NCBI RefSeq assembly: GCF_024746815.1
Contig: NZ_CP080525.1
Coordinates: 1,302,001-1,366,000 of the forward strand
Direction of reading: 5' to 3'
From: Mesorhizobium sp. AR07
Lineage (GTDB): Bacteria > Pseudomonadota > Alphaproteobacteria > Rhizobiales > Rhizobiaceae
DNA length: 64,000 bases
Both the position numbers and the translations under genes were made by a program. The notes beneath the pieces were generated by a model. That model saw nothing but the letters and a program-made list of their open reading frames with translations, was not told the DNA's origin and did no database searches. Positions 29,467-39,162 of this stretch are shown here, one piece after another; positions within the stretch are counted from its first letter, which is position 1; each line of letters opens with the position of its first letter.

Positions 29467-32400
29467 TCAAGCCCCGGCCAGCAGGCTGGCATTGCCGCCC
29501 GCCGCTGTGGTGTCGACGCAGACGGCGCGCTCATGCGCATAGGCCGCCGGGTTCAGCACCTCGCTGACCAGCAGCACGATCGGGCCGGAGCGGTCGGCGA
29601 TGACCTTGCGCACGATGCGCACGGCCTCGGGCGTGCCGGAAAAGGCGACCACGTCGACGCGCAGCGAGCGCGCTTCGACCGGATCAGGCCGGCCATCTAT
29701 GGCTGCCAGCGGCAGGCCCTTGCCGGTCAGCGCCGAGAGCGCAGCCGGTGCGCCCGGCGCAACCGCCAGCACCGCATTGCCGGCGGCGAGTGCCTGGATC
29801 GCCTGGGCAAGCAGCGTGTCGGCGTCGGGGCCGAGGCACAGCACCCGTCCGCGCGGTGACAGCGACAGCGTGTTGGCTTCCCCGGTCGGCCCGGGCAAAT
29901 CGACCTGGCCGAAATCGATGCCGGCGGCGGCACCAATGGCCGCCGCACCCTTGCCGCGCAGATGCTTCCTCAGGATGGCGACGCGGTCAGGCCGCGTCGA
30001 CCAGCCGCCCAGCGTTGGATCGGGCAGATTGTCGGCAAGCTCGGTCGCCGTCACCTTGTGGCCATCGGCGAGGTGCGTGCCTGCCTCCGGCCCCTTGCGG
30101 AAGCGGCGGAGGTAGTGCGGGCCGCCGGCCTTTGGCCCGGTGCCTGACAGGCCTTCGCCGCCAAACGGCTGCGAGCCGACGACGGCACCGATCTGGTTGC
30201 GGTTGACATAGATGTTGCCGGCATGGATGCCGTCGACGAAATGCTGCACGCGGCCCTCGATGCGGGTGTGCAAGCCAAAAGTCAGGCCGTAGCCCTTGCG
30301 GTTGATGGCCGCGATCACCGCGTCGATCCCGTCGGCATCGAACGTCGCGACATGCAGCACCGGCCCGAACACCTCGCGATCCATCTCCTCGATGCCCTTG
30401 ACCCGGAAGACGTGCGGCGCGACGAAGCGGCCATCCCTGGGCGCCTCGAGCTTGGCGATCAGCCGGCCCTGCAGCCCCATCTTCGTGCAGTACTCTCGGA
30501 TCGAAGTCTGCGCCTCGTCGTCGATGACCGGGCCGACATCGGTCGAAATCCGCCAGGGATCGCCGATGCTGAGCGCCTCCATGGCGCCCTTCAGCATCTC
30601 CAGCATCTTCTTCTCGACGTCTTTCTGCACATAGAGCACGCGCAGCGCCGAGCAGCGCTGGCCGGCACTCTGGAAGGCCGAGGCCAGGATGTCGCGCACC
30701 GCCTGCTCGGGCAGCGCTGTCGAATCGACGATCATAGCATTCAACCCGCCGGTCTCGGCGATCAGCATGGCGTCGGGCGCGGCGGTCTCGGCCAGTTGCT
30801 TCTCGATCAGCTTGGCGACCTCGGTCGAACCGGTGAAGCAGACGCCGGCAATGCGCGGGTCTGCGGTCAGCGGCGCGCCGACCGATGGACCGTCGCCGGG
30901 CAAAAGCTGGATGACATCTTCCGGCACGCCGGCCTCGCGCAGCAGTTCGACGGCGCGGAAGGCGATCAGCGGCGTCTGCTCGGCCGGCTTGGCGATCACC
31001 GAATTGCCGGTGACGAGCGCCGCGGCGATCTGGCCGGTGAAAATGGCGAGCGGGAAATTCCACGGCGAAATGCAGACGATGGCGCCGCGCGCTTGCGTGC
31101 CCGTTTCCGCATTGGCCGCCTCGGCCGCGTAGTAACGCAGGAAGTCGACCGCCTCGCGAACTTCTGCAACCCCGTCGGCCAGCGATTTGCCAGCCTCACG
31201 GGTGGCCAGCGCGAAGAACTCGACGGCATTCGCCTCATAGAGATCGGCGGCGCGGTTGAGGATGGCGGCGCGCTCTGCGACGGGACGTTTTGCCCACGCC
31301 GGCTGCGCCTCCGCCGCGATGCGCACCGCGGTCGTTACCTGCTTGGCGGTGGCTTCGCTGACCGTGCCGACCACTTCGGACGGCTTCGCCGGATTGGCCA
31401 CCGGGCGCTGCTTGCCATAGCCGGCGGCCCGCGTGATCGGCTTGGCATGCCAGCGGTCGGGGCCTGCAAACGCCGCCTTGGCCTTGTCGATCGCCGCCAG
31501 CGTCACCGTGTCGGTGATGTCAAAACCCTTGGAGTTGCGGCGCCCAGTGCCGAAGATCTGGGATGGCCGGACAATCGCCGGATTGGCGGCGGGGCCCTGA
31601 TCCTCGACCGTTTCGAGCGGATCGCGGGCGATGTCCTCCGGCTCGACCTCCTCGTCGGTCAGCTGATGCACGAAGGAAGAATTGGCGCCGTTCTCCAGCA
31701 GCCGGCGGACCAGATAGGCTAGCAGATCGGAATGCGCGCCGACCGGCGCATAGATGCGGCAGCGCGTGCCCTCGGCCTTGCGCACCGTTTCGTGCAGCGC
31801 CTCACCCATGCCATGCAGGCGCTGGAACTCGAAAGAATCGCGATTCTCGGCCATCGACAGAATGGCGGCGACGGTGTGGGCGTTGTGGGTGGCGAATTGC
31901 GGATAGATGCGGTCGGTCATCGACAGCAGCTTCTTCGCGCAAGCCATGTAGGAGACGTCGGTGTTGGCCTTGCGGGTGAAGACGGGATAGCCGGTAAGTC
32001 CAAGCACCTGCGCCCGTTTGATCTCGGTGTCCCAATAAGCGCCCTTGACCAGCCGCACCATGATGGTGCGGTCGTATTTCTTGGCAATCGCATAGAGCCA
32101 GTCGATGGCAAAGGCGGCGCGCGGGCCGTAGGCCTGGACGACGACGCCAAAGCCGTTCCAGCCGGCGAGCTCCGGCTCGGCCAGCACCCGCTCGATGACG
32201 TCGAGCGACAGGTCGAGGCGGTCGGCCTCCTCGGCGTCGATGTTGAGACCCATACGCGAATGCCGTGCTGCCAGTGCCAGCGATAGCAGGCGCTCGGACA
32301 TGACAGGCAGCATCTCGTCCTTCTGCGCCACCTCGTAGCGCGGATGCAGCGCCGACAGCTTGACCGAAATGCCGTGGTTCTGGCGGATGTCCGGGCCGTT

Positions 32401-33075
32401 GGAACCGGCATCGAGCGAGGAAATGGCGTCAGCATAGGCCTTGTGATAGCGCAGCGCATCGGCCTCGGTGCGAGCCGCCTCGCCCAGCATGTCGAAGGAA
32501 TAGAGATAACCCTTCTGCGTCATCGGCCGGCCGCGCTTGACGGCCTCGGCGATGGTGCGGCCAAGCACGAACTGCTCGCCCATCTCGCGCATGGCGGCGG
32601 CCACCGCCTTGCGGATGACCGGTTCGCCCAGCCGGCGCACCATCGAGCGCAGCGTGCCTTCGATGCCGCCCTCGCCTTCATCGAGAACGCGGCCGGTCAG
32701 CATCAGCGCCCAGGTCGAGGCGTTGACGAAGATGGAGCTCGAACCGCCCGAATGCGCCGACCAGTCGTGCGGCGCGATCTTGTCAGCGATGAGATCGTCC
32801 ATGGTCTCGGTGTCGGGCACGCGCAGCAATGCCTCGGCCAGGCACATCAGCGCCACACCTTCCTTGGTGGAGAGACCGTAGGCTGAGAGGAAGACCTCCA
32901 TCAGCCTCGGATCGGAGGAGCCGCGCACCGCCCTCACCAGATCGGCGGCGCGGGCCGAGATCGCCTTGCGGTCTTTCGCGGAAAGCCCCGTCGCCTCGGT
33001 CAGTCGTTTCACCGCCTCGTCTTCGTCGGGCAGGTAGTTGGCACGGATCTGCTGGCGAATGGTATCGAGCGGCAT
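29467..33075 (-). CDS. putA: bifunctional proline dehydrogenase / P5C dehydrogenase PutA
   Basis: This 1202-residue enzyme oxidises proline to glutamate. The proline dehydrogenase barrel spans about residues 60-480 (MVRLVKGAYWDTEIKRAQ, YAPVGAHSDLLAYLVRRLLE). The aldehyde dehydrogenase part has FTGSTEVAKLI, the catalytic Glu in LIAETGGLNAM and Cys in SAGQRCSALRV. A C-terminal domain of about 150 residues follows, as in long PutA proteins. There is no N-terminal ribbon-helix-helix, so it cannot repress its own gene. The divergent Lrp-type gene presumably does the regulating. It binds FAD and NAD. Confidence 0.95.
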   Translation of the reverse strand: MPLDTIRQQIRANYLPDEDEAVKRLTEATGLSAKDRKAISARAADLVRAVRGSSDPRLMEVFLSAYGLSTKEGVALMCLAEALLRVPDTETMDDLIADKIAPHDWSAHSGGSSSIFVNASTWALMLTGRVLDEGEGGIEGTLRSMVRRLGEPVIRKAVAAAMREMGEQFVLGRTIAEAVKRGRPMTQKGYLYSFDMLGEAARTEADALRYHKAYADAISSLDAGSNGPDIRQNHGISVKLSALHPRYEVAQKDEMLPVMSERLLSLALAARHSRMGLNIDAEEADRLDLSLDVIERVLAEPELAGWNGFGVVVQAYGPRAAFAIDWLYAIAKKYDRTIMVRLVKGAYWDTEIKRAQVLGLTGYPVFTRKANTDVSYMACAKKLLSMTDRIYPQFATHNAHTVAAILSMAENRDSFEFQRLHGMGEALHETVRKAEGTRCRIYAPVGAHSDLLAYLVRRLLENGANSSFVHQLTDEEVEPEDIARDPLETVEDQGPAANPAIVRPSQIFGTGRRNSKGFDITDTVTLAAIDKAKAAFAGPDRWHAKPITRAAGYGKQRPVANPAKPSEVVGTVSEATAKQVTTAVRIAAEAQPAWAKRPVAERAAILNRAADLYEANAVEFFALATREAGKSLADGVAEVREAVDFLRYYAAEAANAETGTQARGAIVCISPWNFPLAIFTGQIAAALVTGNSVIAKPAEQTPLIAFRAVELLREAGVPEDVIQLLPGDGPSVGAPLTADPRIAGVCFTGSTEVAKLIEKQLAETAAPDAMLIAETGGLNAMIVDSTALPEQAVRDILASAFQSAGQRCSALRVLYVQKDVEKKMLEMLKGAMEALSIGDPWRISTDVGPVIDDEAQTSIREYCTKMGLQGRLIAKLEAPRDGRFVAPHVFRVKGIEEMDREVFGPVLHVATFDADGIDAVIAAINRKGYGLTFGLHTRIEGRVQHFVDGIHAGNIYVNRNQIGAVVGSQPFGGEGLSGTGPKAGGPHYLRRFRKGPEAGTHLADGHKVTATELADNLPDPTLGGWSTRPDRVAILRKHLRGKGAAAIGAAAGIDFGQVDLPGPTGEANTLSLSPRGRVLCLGPDADTLLAQAIQALAAGNAVLAVAPGAPAALSALTGKGLPLAAIDGRPDPVEARSLRVDVVAFSGTPEAVRIVRKVIADRSGPIVLLVSEVLNPAAYAHERAVCVDTTAAGGNASLLAGA

Positions 33076-33237
33076 GGTGGTCCTGCGGAGCGAGCATCAG
33101 GAAGCGGGCCGGCGGTCACCGGACCGAATGGCGCAAGCTAGCACAGGTACGGATTTCAGTCGGTCCAAAGAAATCGACATGATGGAACGTTCGATCTATC
33201 ATAGCGGCCCAATACAGGCATATGGACTGCTCTTTCG

Positions 33238-33690
33238 ATGACAGAAGACCAATTGGACCGCATCGACCGAAACATCCTGTCGGCGCTGGCAAGCGATGGC
33301 CGGCTTTCCATGTCCGAACTGGCGGCAAAGGTCGGCCTGTCGAAGACGCCGGTGCAGGCGCGGGTGAAGCGACTGGAGAAGGACGGCTACATCAGGGGCT
33401 ACCAGGCGATCATCGATCGCGAGCGCATGGGCGAAGGCCATGTAGCCTTCGTCCAGGTCAAATTGTCCGACACCCGTTCCGCCGCGCTCGATGCCTTCAA
33501 CCGGTCCGTGCAGGCCGTGCCGGAGATCGAGCAGTGCCACATGATGGCGTCGAGCTTCGATTATCTGCTGAAGGTCCGCACCCGGGACATCGCCGCCTAT
33601 CGCCGCGTGCTGGGCGAGCGCATCTCGGCCCTGCCCCACGTCGCCCAGACCTCGACCTTCGTGGCGATGGAAACGGTGAAGGACAGGTAA
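33238..33690 (+). CDS. putR: Lrp/AsnC-family proline regulator PutR
   Basis: This 150-residue regulator has an N-terminal helix-turn-helix, LDRIDRNILSALASDGRLSM with KVGLSKTPVQARVKRL. A C-terminal ligand-binding RAM domain includes MMASSFDYLLKVRTRD. It is divergent from putA across a 162-base gap. In Rhizobium and Agrobacterium a PutR in this position activates putA in response to proline. The same role is inferred here from gene order. Confidence 0.88.
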   Translation: MTEDQLDRIDRNILSALASDGRLSMSELAAKVGLSKTPVQARVKRLEKDGYIRGYQAIIDRERMGEGHVAFVQVKLSDTRSAALDAFNRSVQAVPEIEQCHMMASSFDYLLKVRTRDIAAYRRVLGERISALPHVAQTSTFVAMETVKDR

Positions 33691-33691
33691 T

Positions 33692-34891
33692 TTACTCCGC
33701 CAGAGTCTTCAAAAATGCCACCAGTGCCGCACGTTCGCGGTCCGACAACTCCAACGGGTGAATTTCGGATGTCCCCTCCACGCTCGGCGCAGCCTTGGCG
33801 TAATGCGCCACCACCTCGTCGAGCGATGAAAACTGTCCGGCATGCATATAGGGCGGCCGCGTGGCGGCGCCGCGCAATGACGGCGTCTTATAGGCGCGAA
33901 TGAGCTGCGGCCCATCCTTGACCATGAAACGCAGTTCGCCGCAGGCGCTGACATTGCCGTCGCGAAAATCGCCCATGCAGTTGAACGGGTCGGCCTCGAC
34001 CTGCGCCACGGCATCGATACGGCCGCGATCCGGCGGCAGATCCGAGACGGGCGGCACGCCGGTGTTGTGAAAACTGTTGTCGGTGAAGCGCGGGCCGTCA
34101 TGACAGGTCACGCAATTGGCCTTGCCGATGAACAGTTTCAGCCCGAGGATTTCCTCTTGGGAAAAGACCGCATTGCCTTTCGGCTCGGCGCCGGTGACCA
34201 AGTCCAGCGCAAAGCGGTCGAAGCGCGTCGGCGCCGGCTCGATCGACCGTTCGAAGGCGGCGATCGCCTTGCCGACATTGGCAAAGACGCCGTTGATCGC
34301 GTGGCGCTGCGCGCCGCTCATCGCGTTCCACGCGGCCTTCTCGGCGTCGGTGCCAAGCGGGCTCGCATTCGACGGCATGCCGGAAAAATCGGGCAATGGC
34401 CCGAAGATGCGCTCATAACGTTCGCCGAAGCGCGCCTTGATGTAATGCGCGTAGGCGGCGCGGTTTCCCGCCTGCTCCAGCGGGTTTTCGAGCGGGGTCA
34501 GCGCTTGCGCCCAAAGACTGTCACGGCGGCCGTCCCAGAAGAACCAGGGATCGCGCGCCACACCCGCCAGTGGCATGGTGCGCCGGTTGGTGCGGCCGAC
34601 GCCCACCGCTTGCGGCAGGTCGTCCTGGAATTGCCGGTCGATCTTGTGGCAGGTCGAGCAGGAGACCGTGCCGTCGCGGCTCATCCCCAGATCGAAGAAC
34701 AGCGTCGAACCAAGGGCGGCAGCGGCCGGCACGTCGGCAAAGCGGTTGGTGGTATCGGGCTTCAGCGACGGCAGCGCCGACAGCGCCAGCGAGGCGATGG
34801 TCTTCTTCTCGTCGTCGGAAAAATCCGGCTTGCCGCAGCCGGCAAGGATGAAGACCACCATCAGCGCCAGAAAAAGCGAAAGGCGCCTCAT
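33692..34891 (-). CDS. di-heme cytochrome c peroxidase/MauG-like lipoprotein
   Basis: This 399-residue protein has two CXXCH heme sites, CSTCHK near residue 82 and CVTCHD near residue 245. The N-terminal lipobox LAGC indicates a lipoprotein facing the periplasm. Other family blocks are FFDLGMSRDGTVSC, MPLAGVARDPWFFWDGRRDS and the C-terminal KTPSLRGAATRPPYMHAGQF. It probably reduces peroxide or oxidises a partner protein, as MauG does. It follows a FixH-like gene by seven bases, and the two form an operon. Confidence 0.88.
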   Translation of the reverse strand: MRRLSLFLALMVVFILAGCGKPDFSDDEKKTIASLALSALPSLKPDTTNRFADVPAAAALGSTLFFDLGMSRDGTVSCSTCHKIDRQFQDDLPQAVGVGRTNRRTMPLAGVARDPWFFWDGRRDSLWAQALTPLENPLEQAGNRAAYAHYIKARFGERYERIFGPLPDFSGMPSNASPLGTDAEKAAWNAMSGAQRHAINGVFANVGKAIAAFERSIEPAPTRFDRFALDLVTGAEPKGNAVFSQEEILGLKLFIGKANCVTCHDGPRFTDNSFHNTGVPPVSDLPPDRGRIDAVAQVEADPFNCMGDFRDGNVSACGELRFMVKDGPQLIRAYKTPSLRGAATRPPYMHAGQFSSLDEVVAHYAKAAPSVEGTSEIHPLELSDRERAALVAFLKTLAE

Positions 34892-34898
34892 TGGTTGC

Positions 34899-35348
34899 TC
34901 ACAGCACCACGTTGAAAAGCACCGTGTCGGAGCCGGCGCCGGCCGAAATGGCGAAATGCAGCTGCCACCAGCCGCTCATGGTGAATTTCACCCCTTCGAT
35001 CCGATAGCGCCCGTCGCCGAGATAGTCGGTCGCCTGCGGGCTGGTCGGCAGGCCGTGATTGTGCTGCGGCATGCCGCCGGAGATCGTGATCGCGGCCCCT
35101 TCCACCGAAGCTCCTGTCTTTGTCTTCAGCGTCAGCAGCCAGGATTCCAGTTCGCCTTGCCGCACAACGCCCCGCTCCGGTGCGAAGCTGGCCACGAACA
35201 ATCCGTTGTCGGTGTTCTTCGTCCGCGAGACGTCCGGGCCGGCAGGCTGCGACGATCGCGGCGCCGTCAGATAGACGACGGCGAGAATGCCGGCCAGCAA
35301 GGCAGCCAGACCAAGACCCGCCAGAAGATAACGCCATAACGATGCCAA
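34899..35348 (-). CDS. FixH/YtkA-like membrane-anchored protein
   Basis: This 149-residue protein has one N-terminal membrane helix (YLLAGLGLAALLAGILAVVY). A periplasmic immunoglobulin-like domain of the YtkA/FixH kind follows, containing ITISGGMPQHNHGLPTSP and GVKFTMSGWWQLHFAI. The His and Met in MPQHNHG could bind copper. I choose a TTG start at 35348, because AGAGGAA sits about eight bases upstream on the minus strand. The frame extends further, but without a site. The pairing with the di-heme peroxidase suggests work in the same periplasmic redox process. Confidence 0.72.
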   Translation of the reverse strand: MASLWRYLLAGLGLAALLAGILAVVYLTAPRSSQPAGPDVSRTKNTDNGLFVASFAPERGVVRQGELESWLLTLKTKTGASVEGAAITISGGMPQHNHGLPTSPQATDYLGDGRYRIEGVKFTMSGWWQLHFAISAGAGSDTVLFNVVL

Positions 35349-35499
35349 ACCGGTTCCTCTTCTACAGACAACGTTTTGCCGGACGGATCGCGTCCCGCCA
35401 GCCTGTGGGAAAACGCTGTGGCGTAAAAAACCCTGCTTGCCAAGCATGGCGCTGCCGATGGCAAAAAGCTACATCACCGGGATCACTGGAGGATTGCAG

Positions 35500-36420
35500 A
35501 TGGCAGGAAACGGCGTCGCCTCGATCGGCGAATGCATGCTCGAACTGTCGGGCCAGACCGGCCCGAACTGGCGCATGGGCTTTGCCGGCGACACGTTCAA
35601 CACGCTGTGGGCGCTGCATGCGTTGAGCGGCGACCGGCCGGCAACTTATGTCTCGGCCTTCGGCGATGATCCCTTCTCGCAAGGCCAGATCGGCTTCCTC
35701 GCCGAAAACGGCATCGGCATCGGTTCCAGCCCGATCATAGCGGGAACGCGGCCCGGTCTTTATGCCATCACGCTGACCGGCGCCGAGCGCTCCTTCACCT
35801 ACTGGCGCGGCGACGCCGCCGCCCGGCAGCTCGCCTCCGATCCGGCGGCGTTGTCGAAAAACCTGGAAAATCAGTCGCTTGTCTATTTCAGCGGAATCAC
35901 TTTGGCAATTCTGGAAGATGCCGCGCGCGCTACGTTGCTGACAGCCGTGGCCAAGGCACGGGCGGCGGGCTCGACTGTCGCCTTCGATCCCAACTACCGG
36001 CCGCGGCTCTGGCGCAAGCGCGGGGATGCGCAATCGGCGATCACCGAAGCACTTGCCGTCACCGACATCGCCTTGCCGACCTTCCCCGACGAACAGATGC
36101 TGTTCGGCGACGCGACGCCGCAAGCGACCGCGGAGCGGCTCGGGCAACTGGTCGCCGAGGTGGTCGTCAAGAATGGCGAGCAGCCGGCGCTGATCGCCGA
36201 AAACGGAACATCGCACGATGTGCCGGCGATCCATGTCGCAGAACCCGTCGACACGACCGGCGCCGGCGATTCCTTCAATGGCGCCTATCTGGCCGCGCGC
36301 CTTGCGGGCCACGCTCCGGCGGATGCCGTATTGCGCGCGCACCGCGTCGCCGCCGCCGTGGTGCAGGTGCGCGGCGCGCTGGCGCCGTTCGAGATTCTAC
36401 GAACCGCGTTCGACGGCTAA
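35500..36420 (+). CDS. kdgK: 2-keto-3-deoxygluconate kinase (PfkB family)
   Basis: This 306-residue PfkB sugar kinase has the N-terminal GECMLELSGQTG, substrate block MGFAGDTFNTLWALHALSG, FDPNYRPRLW and the ATP/catalytic motif DTTGAGDSFNGAYLAA. This combination is typical of KDG kinase, which phosphorylates KDG from pectin or hexuronate breakdown. The ATG at 35500 has TGGAGGA directly upstream, which decides it over an in-frame ATG at 35437. A palindromic repeat starts at the base after its stop codon. Confidence 0.85.
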   Translation: MAGNGVASIGECMLELSGQTGPNWRMGFAGDTFNTLWALHALSGDRPATYVSAFGDDPFSQGQIGFLAENGIGIGSSPIIAGTRPGLYAITLTGAERSFTYWRGDAAARQLASDPAALSKNLENQSLVYFSGITLAILEDAARATLLTAVAKARAAGSTVAFDPNYRPRLWRKRGDAQSAITEALAVTDIALPTFPDEQMLFGDATPQATAERLGQLVAEVVVKNGEQPALIAENGTSHDVPAIHVAEPVDTTGAGDSFNGAYLAARLAGHAPADAVLRAHRVAAAVVQVRGALAPFEILRTAFDG

Positions 36421-36587
36421 GGTCTGTTGAGATTCAGGTCAGGCCGAGCCGGAGTCGAAGACGGGCGCGAAGCGACCAAACAAGGTGGGTTCCGAGAACC
36501 GGAGCGGAGCGTACTTTTCGTACGTGAGCAGCGGAAGCGCAGGAAGCCGCCATTTGCAGGCCGGCCTCACCTGAATATCAGCAGACC
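36421..36587. repeat. mosaic palindromic repeat, copy 2
   Basis: This element of 167 bases has the same 25-base terminal inverted repeats as copy 1, with three mismatches between its own arms. It fills the gap between the kdgK stop (TAA, 36418-36420) and the galM stop (36588-36590) exactly. Its core hairpin is CGTAC/GTACG around 36510-36524. Confidence 0.88.
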
Positions 36588-37610
36588 TTAAGGCAACCGG
36601 AAGCGATATTCCGTCACATGATGGTAGATCGCGCCCGGCCACAGCGTCGCCTGCGGGAAATACGGTCGGTTCGGCGCATCCGGCCATATCTGCGGCTCCA
36701 GGCAGAAGCCGCAGAAGGCCTTGTAATCTCGCCCTTCCAACCCCTTGCGCGGCGTCACGTACTGGCCGGTGTAGAGCTGGACGCCGGGCTCCGTGGTCCA
36801 CATCTCCATCTCGACACCGGAACTCGCCCCTTGCGTCCACGACGCCTGCTTGAGCGGCCCGCGCGTCGGAGCGAGGCAGAAATTCTGGTCGTAGGGCAGC
36901 TGGTCGCCTTCGGTTTCCATGCGCAGCGGCCGCGCCTGGCGGAAATCGAAGGGCGTGCCGTCAACCGGCTTGACCACGCCGGTCGGGATCATGTCGCCAT
37001 CGACCGGCAGGTAGGCGCCGGCATTCAGCATCATCCTGTGGTCGAGAATGTCGCCGGCGCCGCCATCATCGAGGTTGAAATAGGAATGCTGGGTGAGATT
37101 GCACAGCGTCGGCTCCTCGCAGGTCGCGGTCAGTTCGACGCTGAGCGCACCGGGGATCTTCAGCCGGTAGGTGCAGGTGACGTCGAGCGCGCCGGGAAAG
37201 CCCATCGTCCCGTCGGGGTCGTGCAGCGTCAGCGTGACGAAATCCCTGCCATGCAAGGAGACCGTCCACGGCCGGTGGGAATAGCCTTGCGAGCCGCCAT
37301 GCAGCGTGTGCTTGTCGAGGAAGTTGCGCTCGGTCTGGTAGCGCTGGCCGGCGACGGTGAAGCGGCCGTCGCGAATGCGGTTGGCATAACGACCGACGAC
37401 CGCGCCGAAGAAGGCGGTGTCGGTCTCGTATGGTTCAAACCTGTCATAGCCGAGCACCAGCGGTGCATCATGCCCGGTCAGGCGCAGATCCTGGATGATC
37501 GCGCCGAGCCCGAGAATGTTGGCGGTGAGACCACCGCCCCTGATCGTGAAGCGACGCACCGGCTCGCCTGCCTGCGTCGTACCGAAAACCTCACCGTCCT
37601 TCATCGCCAT
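36588..37610 (-). CDS. galM: aldose 1-epimerase (galactose mutarotase)
   Basis: This protein of about 340 residues catalyses interconversion of alpha and beta sugar anomers. Family blocks are VVGRYANRIRDGRFTVAG, DKHTLHGGSQGYSHRPW with the catalytic His, LTQHSYFNLDDGGAGDILDH with the second His, and the C-terminal FCLEPQIWPDAPNRP with the catalytic Glu. Several in-frame ATGs exist (37658, 37610, 37604). None has a good ribosome binding site. I use 37610, which gives the usual family length. Confidence 0.9.
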   Translation of the reverse strand: MAMKDGEVFGTTQAGEPVRRFTIRGGGLTANILGLGAIIQDLRLTGHDAPLVLGYDRFEPYETDTAFFGAVVGRYANRIRDGRFTVAGQRYQTERNFLDKHTLHGGSQGYSHRPWTVSLHGRDFVTLTLHDPDGTMGFPGALDVTCTYRLKIPGALSVELTATCEEPTLCNLTQHSYFNLDDGGAGDILDHRMMLNAGAYLPVDGDMIPTGVVKPVDGTPFDFRQARPLRMETEGDQLPYDQNFCLAPTRGPLKQASWTQGASSGVEMEMWTTEPGVQLYTGQYVTPRKGLEGRDYKAFCGFCLEPQIWPDAPNRPYFPQATLWPGAIYHHVTEYRFRLP

Positions 37611-37704
37611 GCCCGCAAACGCCAGTTGATCCAGAGGATTTCGGCTGGTTTTCTCCATCCGAGGCAGGCAGGTCACAGGCCTGCCTGCCTTGGGGATAGG
37701 GTTA

Positions 37705-39162
37705 TCAAAAGCCGAGGCCGCCGATGCAGACATATTTGGTATCGAGGTAATCCTCGATGCCCTGATGTCCGCCTTCCTTGCCGAGGCCGGATTCCTTGAC
37801 GCCGCCAAACGGCGCCTCCGGCGTGGTGATGAGGCCTTCATTGACGCCGACCATGCCATATTTCAGCCCTTCCATGACGCGGAAGGCGCGGCCGAGATCG
37901 CCGGTGTAGAAATAGCAGGCAAGGCCGAATTCGGTGTCGTTGGCGAGCGCGACGGCCTCTTCTTCGGTCTCGAACTTGAACACCGGTGCGACCGGGCCAA
38001 AGATCTCTTCCTTCATGAAGCGCATCTTGGGGGTTGCGTTGGCGATGACCGTCGGCTGGAAGAACGAACCGCCGAGCGCGTGGCGCTTGCCGCCGGCAAC
38101 GATCTTGCCGCCCTTTGAGGTGGCGTCGGCGATCAGTTCCTCGACCTTCTCGACCGCCTTTTCGTCGATCAGCGGCCCCTGCTGCACGCCGTCCTCGAGG
38201 CCGGAACCGACCTTCAGGCCGTTGCTGGCGGCGGCGAGCTTCTCGACGAACTTGTCATAGACGCCGGACTGAACCAGGAAGCGGTTGGTGCAGACGCAGG
38301 TCTGGCCGGAGTTGCGGTATTTGGCGGTGATGGCGCCGGCGACGGCACGTTCAAGGTCGGCGTCGTCGAAGACGATGAACGGCGCGTTGCCGCCAAGTTC
38401 CATCGACACCTTCTTGACGGTGACGGACGACTTCTGGATGAGAAGTTTGCCGACCTCGGTCGATCCTGTGAAGGTGATCTTCGACACCAGCGGATTGGCG
38501 CAGATCTCGTCGCCGATCTCGCTAGCCGAACCGGTCAGGATGTTGATGACGCCCTTGGGGAAGCCGACTTCCTCGGCCAGCGCGCCCCAGGCCAGACCCG
38601 AATACGGCGTCTGCGACGCTGGCTTGACCACCGCAGTGCAGCCGGCGGCGAGCGCCGGTCCGAGCTTGCGGGCCAGCATCGAGGACGGGAAATTCCACGG
38701 CGTGATGGCGGCGATGACGCCGACCGGTTCCTTGGTCACCAGGATGCGGCGATCGGCCCATGGCGAGGGCACCACGTCGCCATAGGTGCGGCGACCTTCC
38801 TCGGCGAACCACAGGATATAGGACGCGGCCGAGCCGATCTCGCCCTTCGATTCGAACAGCGACTTGCCCTGCTCGATGGTCAGCAGCTCGGCCAGCACAT
38901 CCTGGTTGTCCATCATCGCATCGTGCAGCTTGCGCAGCAGCTTCGAGCGCTCGAGCGCCGTCGTCTTGCGCCAGGTCTTGAATGCTTTTTCGGCGGCTTC
39001 GATGGCGCGGCGCGTCTCGGCCTTGCCCGACTTCGGCACGGTGCCGATTTTGAGGCCGGTGGCCGGATTGTTGACGTCGACCGTCTGGCCGCTGTCGGCC
39101 TGCACCCATTCGCCGTTGATGAGATTGGCCTGCCGCATGAAATGGCTGGTTTTCTGAAGCAT
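37705..39162 (-). CDS. gabD: NAD(P)-dependent succinate-semialdehyde dehydrogenase
   Basis: This 485-residue aldehyde dehydrogenase has ITPWNFPSSMLARKLGPALA, FTGSTEVGKLL, the catalytic Glu in MELGGNAPFIVFDDADLE and the catalytic Cys in NSGQTCVCTNRF. The double-Cys motif and overall sequence are typical of GabD, the last step of 4-aminobutyrate breakdown to succinate. No GABA transaminase is beside it. GGAGG precedes the ATG at 39162. The following 224-base gap to the AEC gene shows no gene or clear signal. Confidence 0.9.
   Translation of the reverse strand: MLQKTSHFMRQANLINGEWVQADSGQTVDVNNPATGLKIGTVPKSGKAETRRAIEAAEKAFKTWRKTTALERSKLLRKLHDAMMDNQDVLAELLTIEQGKSLFESKGEIGSAASYILWFAEEGRRTYGDVVPSPWADRRILVTKEPVGVIAAITPWNFPSSMLARKLGPALAAGCTAVVKPASQTPYSGLAWGALAEEVGFPKGVINILTGSASEIGDEICANPLVSKITFTGSTEVGKLLIQKSSVTVKKVSMELGGNAPFIVFDDADLERAVAGAITAKYRNSGQTCVCTNRFLVQSGVYDKFVEKLAAASNGLKVGSGLEDGVQQGPLIDEKAVEKVEELIADATSKGGKIVAGGKRHALGGSFFQPTVIANATPKMRFMKEEIFGPVAPVFKFETEEEAVALANDTEFGLACYFYTGDLGRAFRVMEGLKYGMVGVNEGLITTPEAPFGGVKESGLGKEGGHQGIEDYLDTKYVCIGGLGF

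Noticed and set aside
30223..31722. 499-residue plus-strand frame inside putA
   Set aside because: It is antisense to a fully matched PutA and shows no motif.
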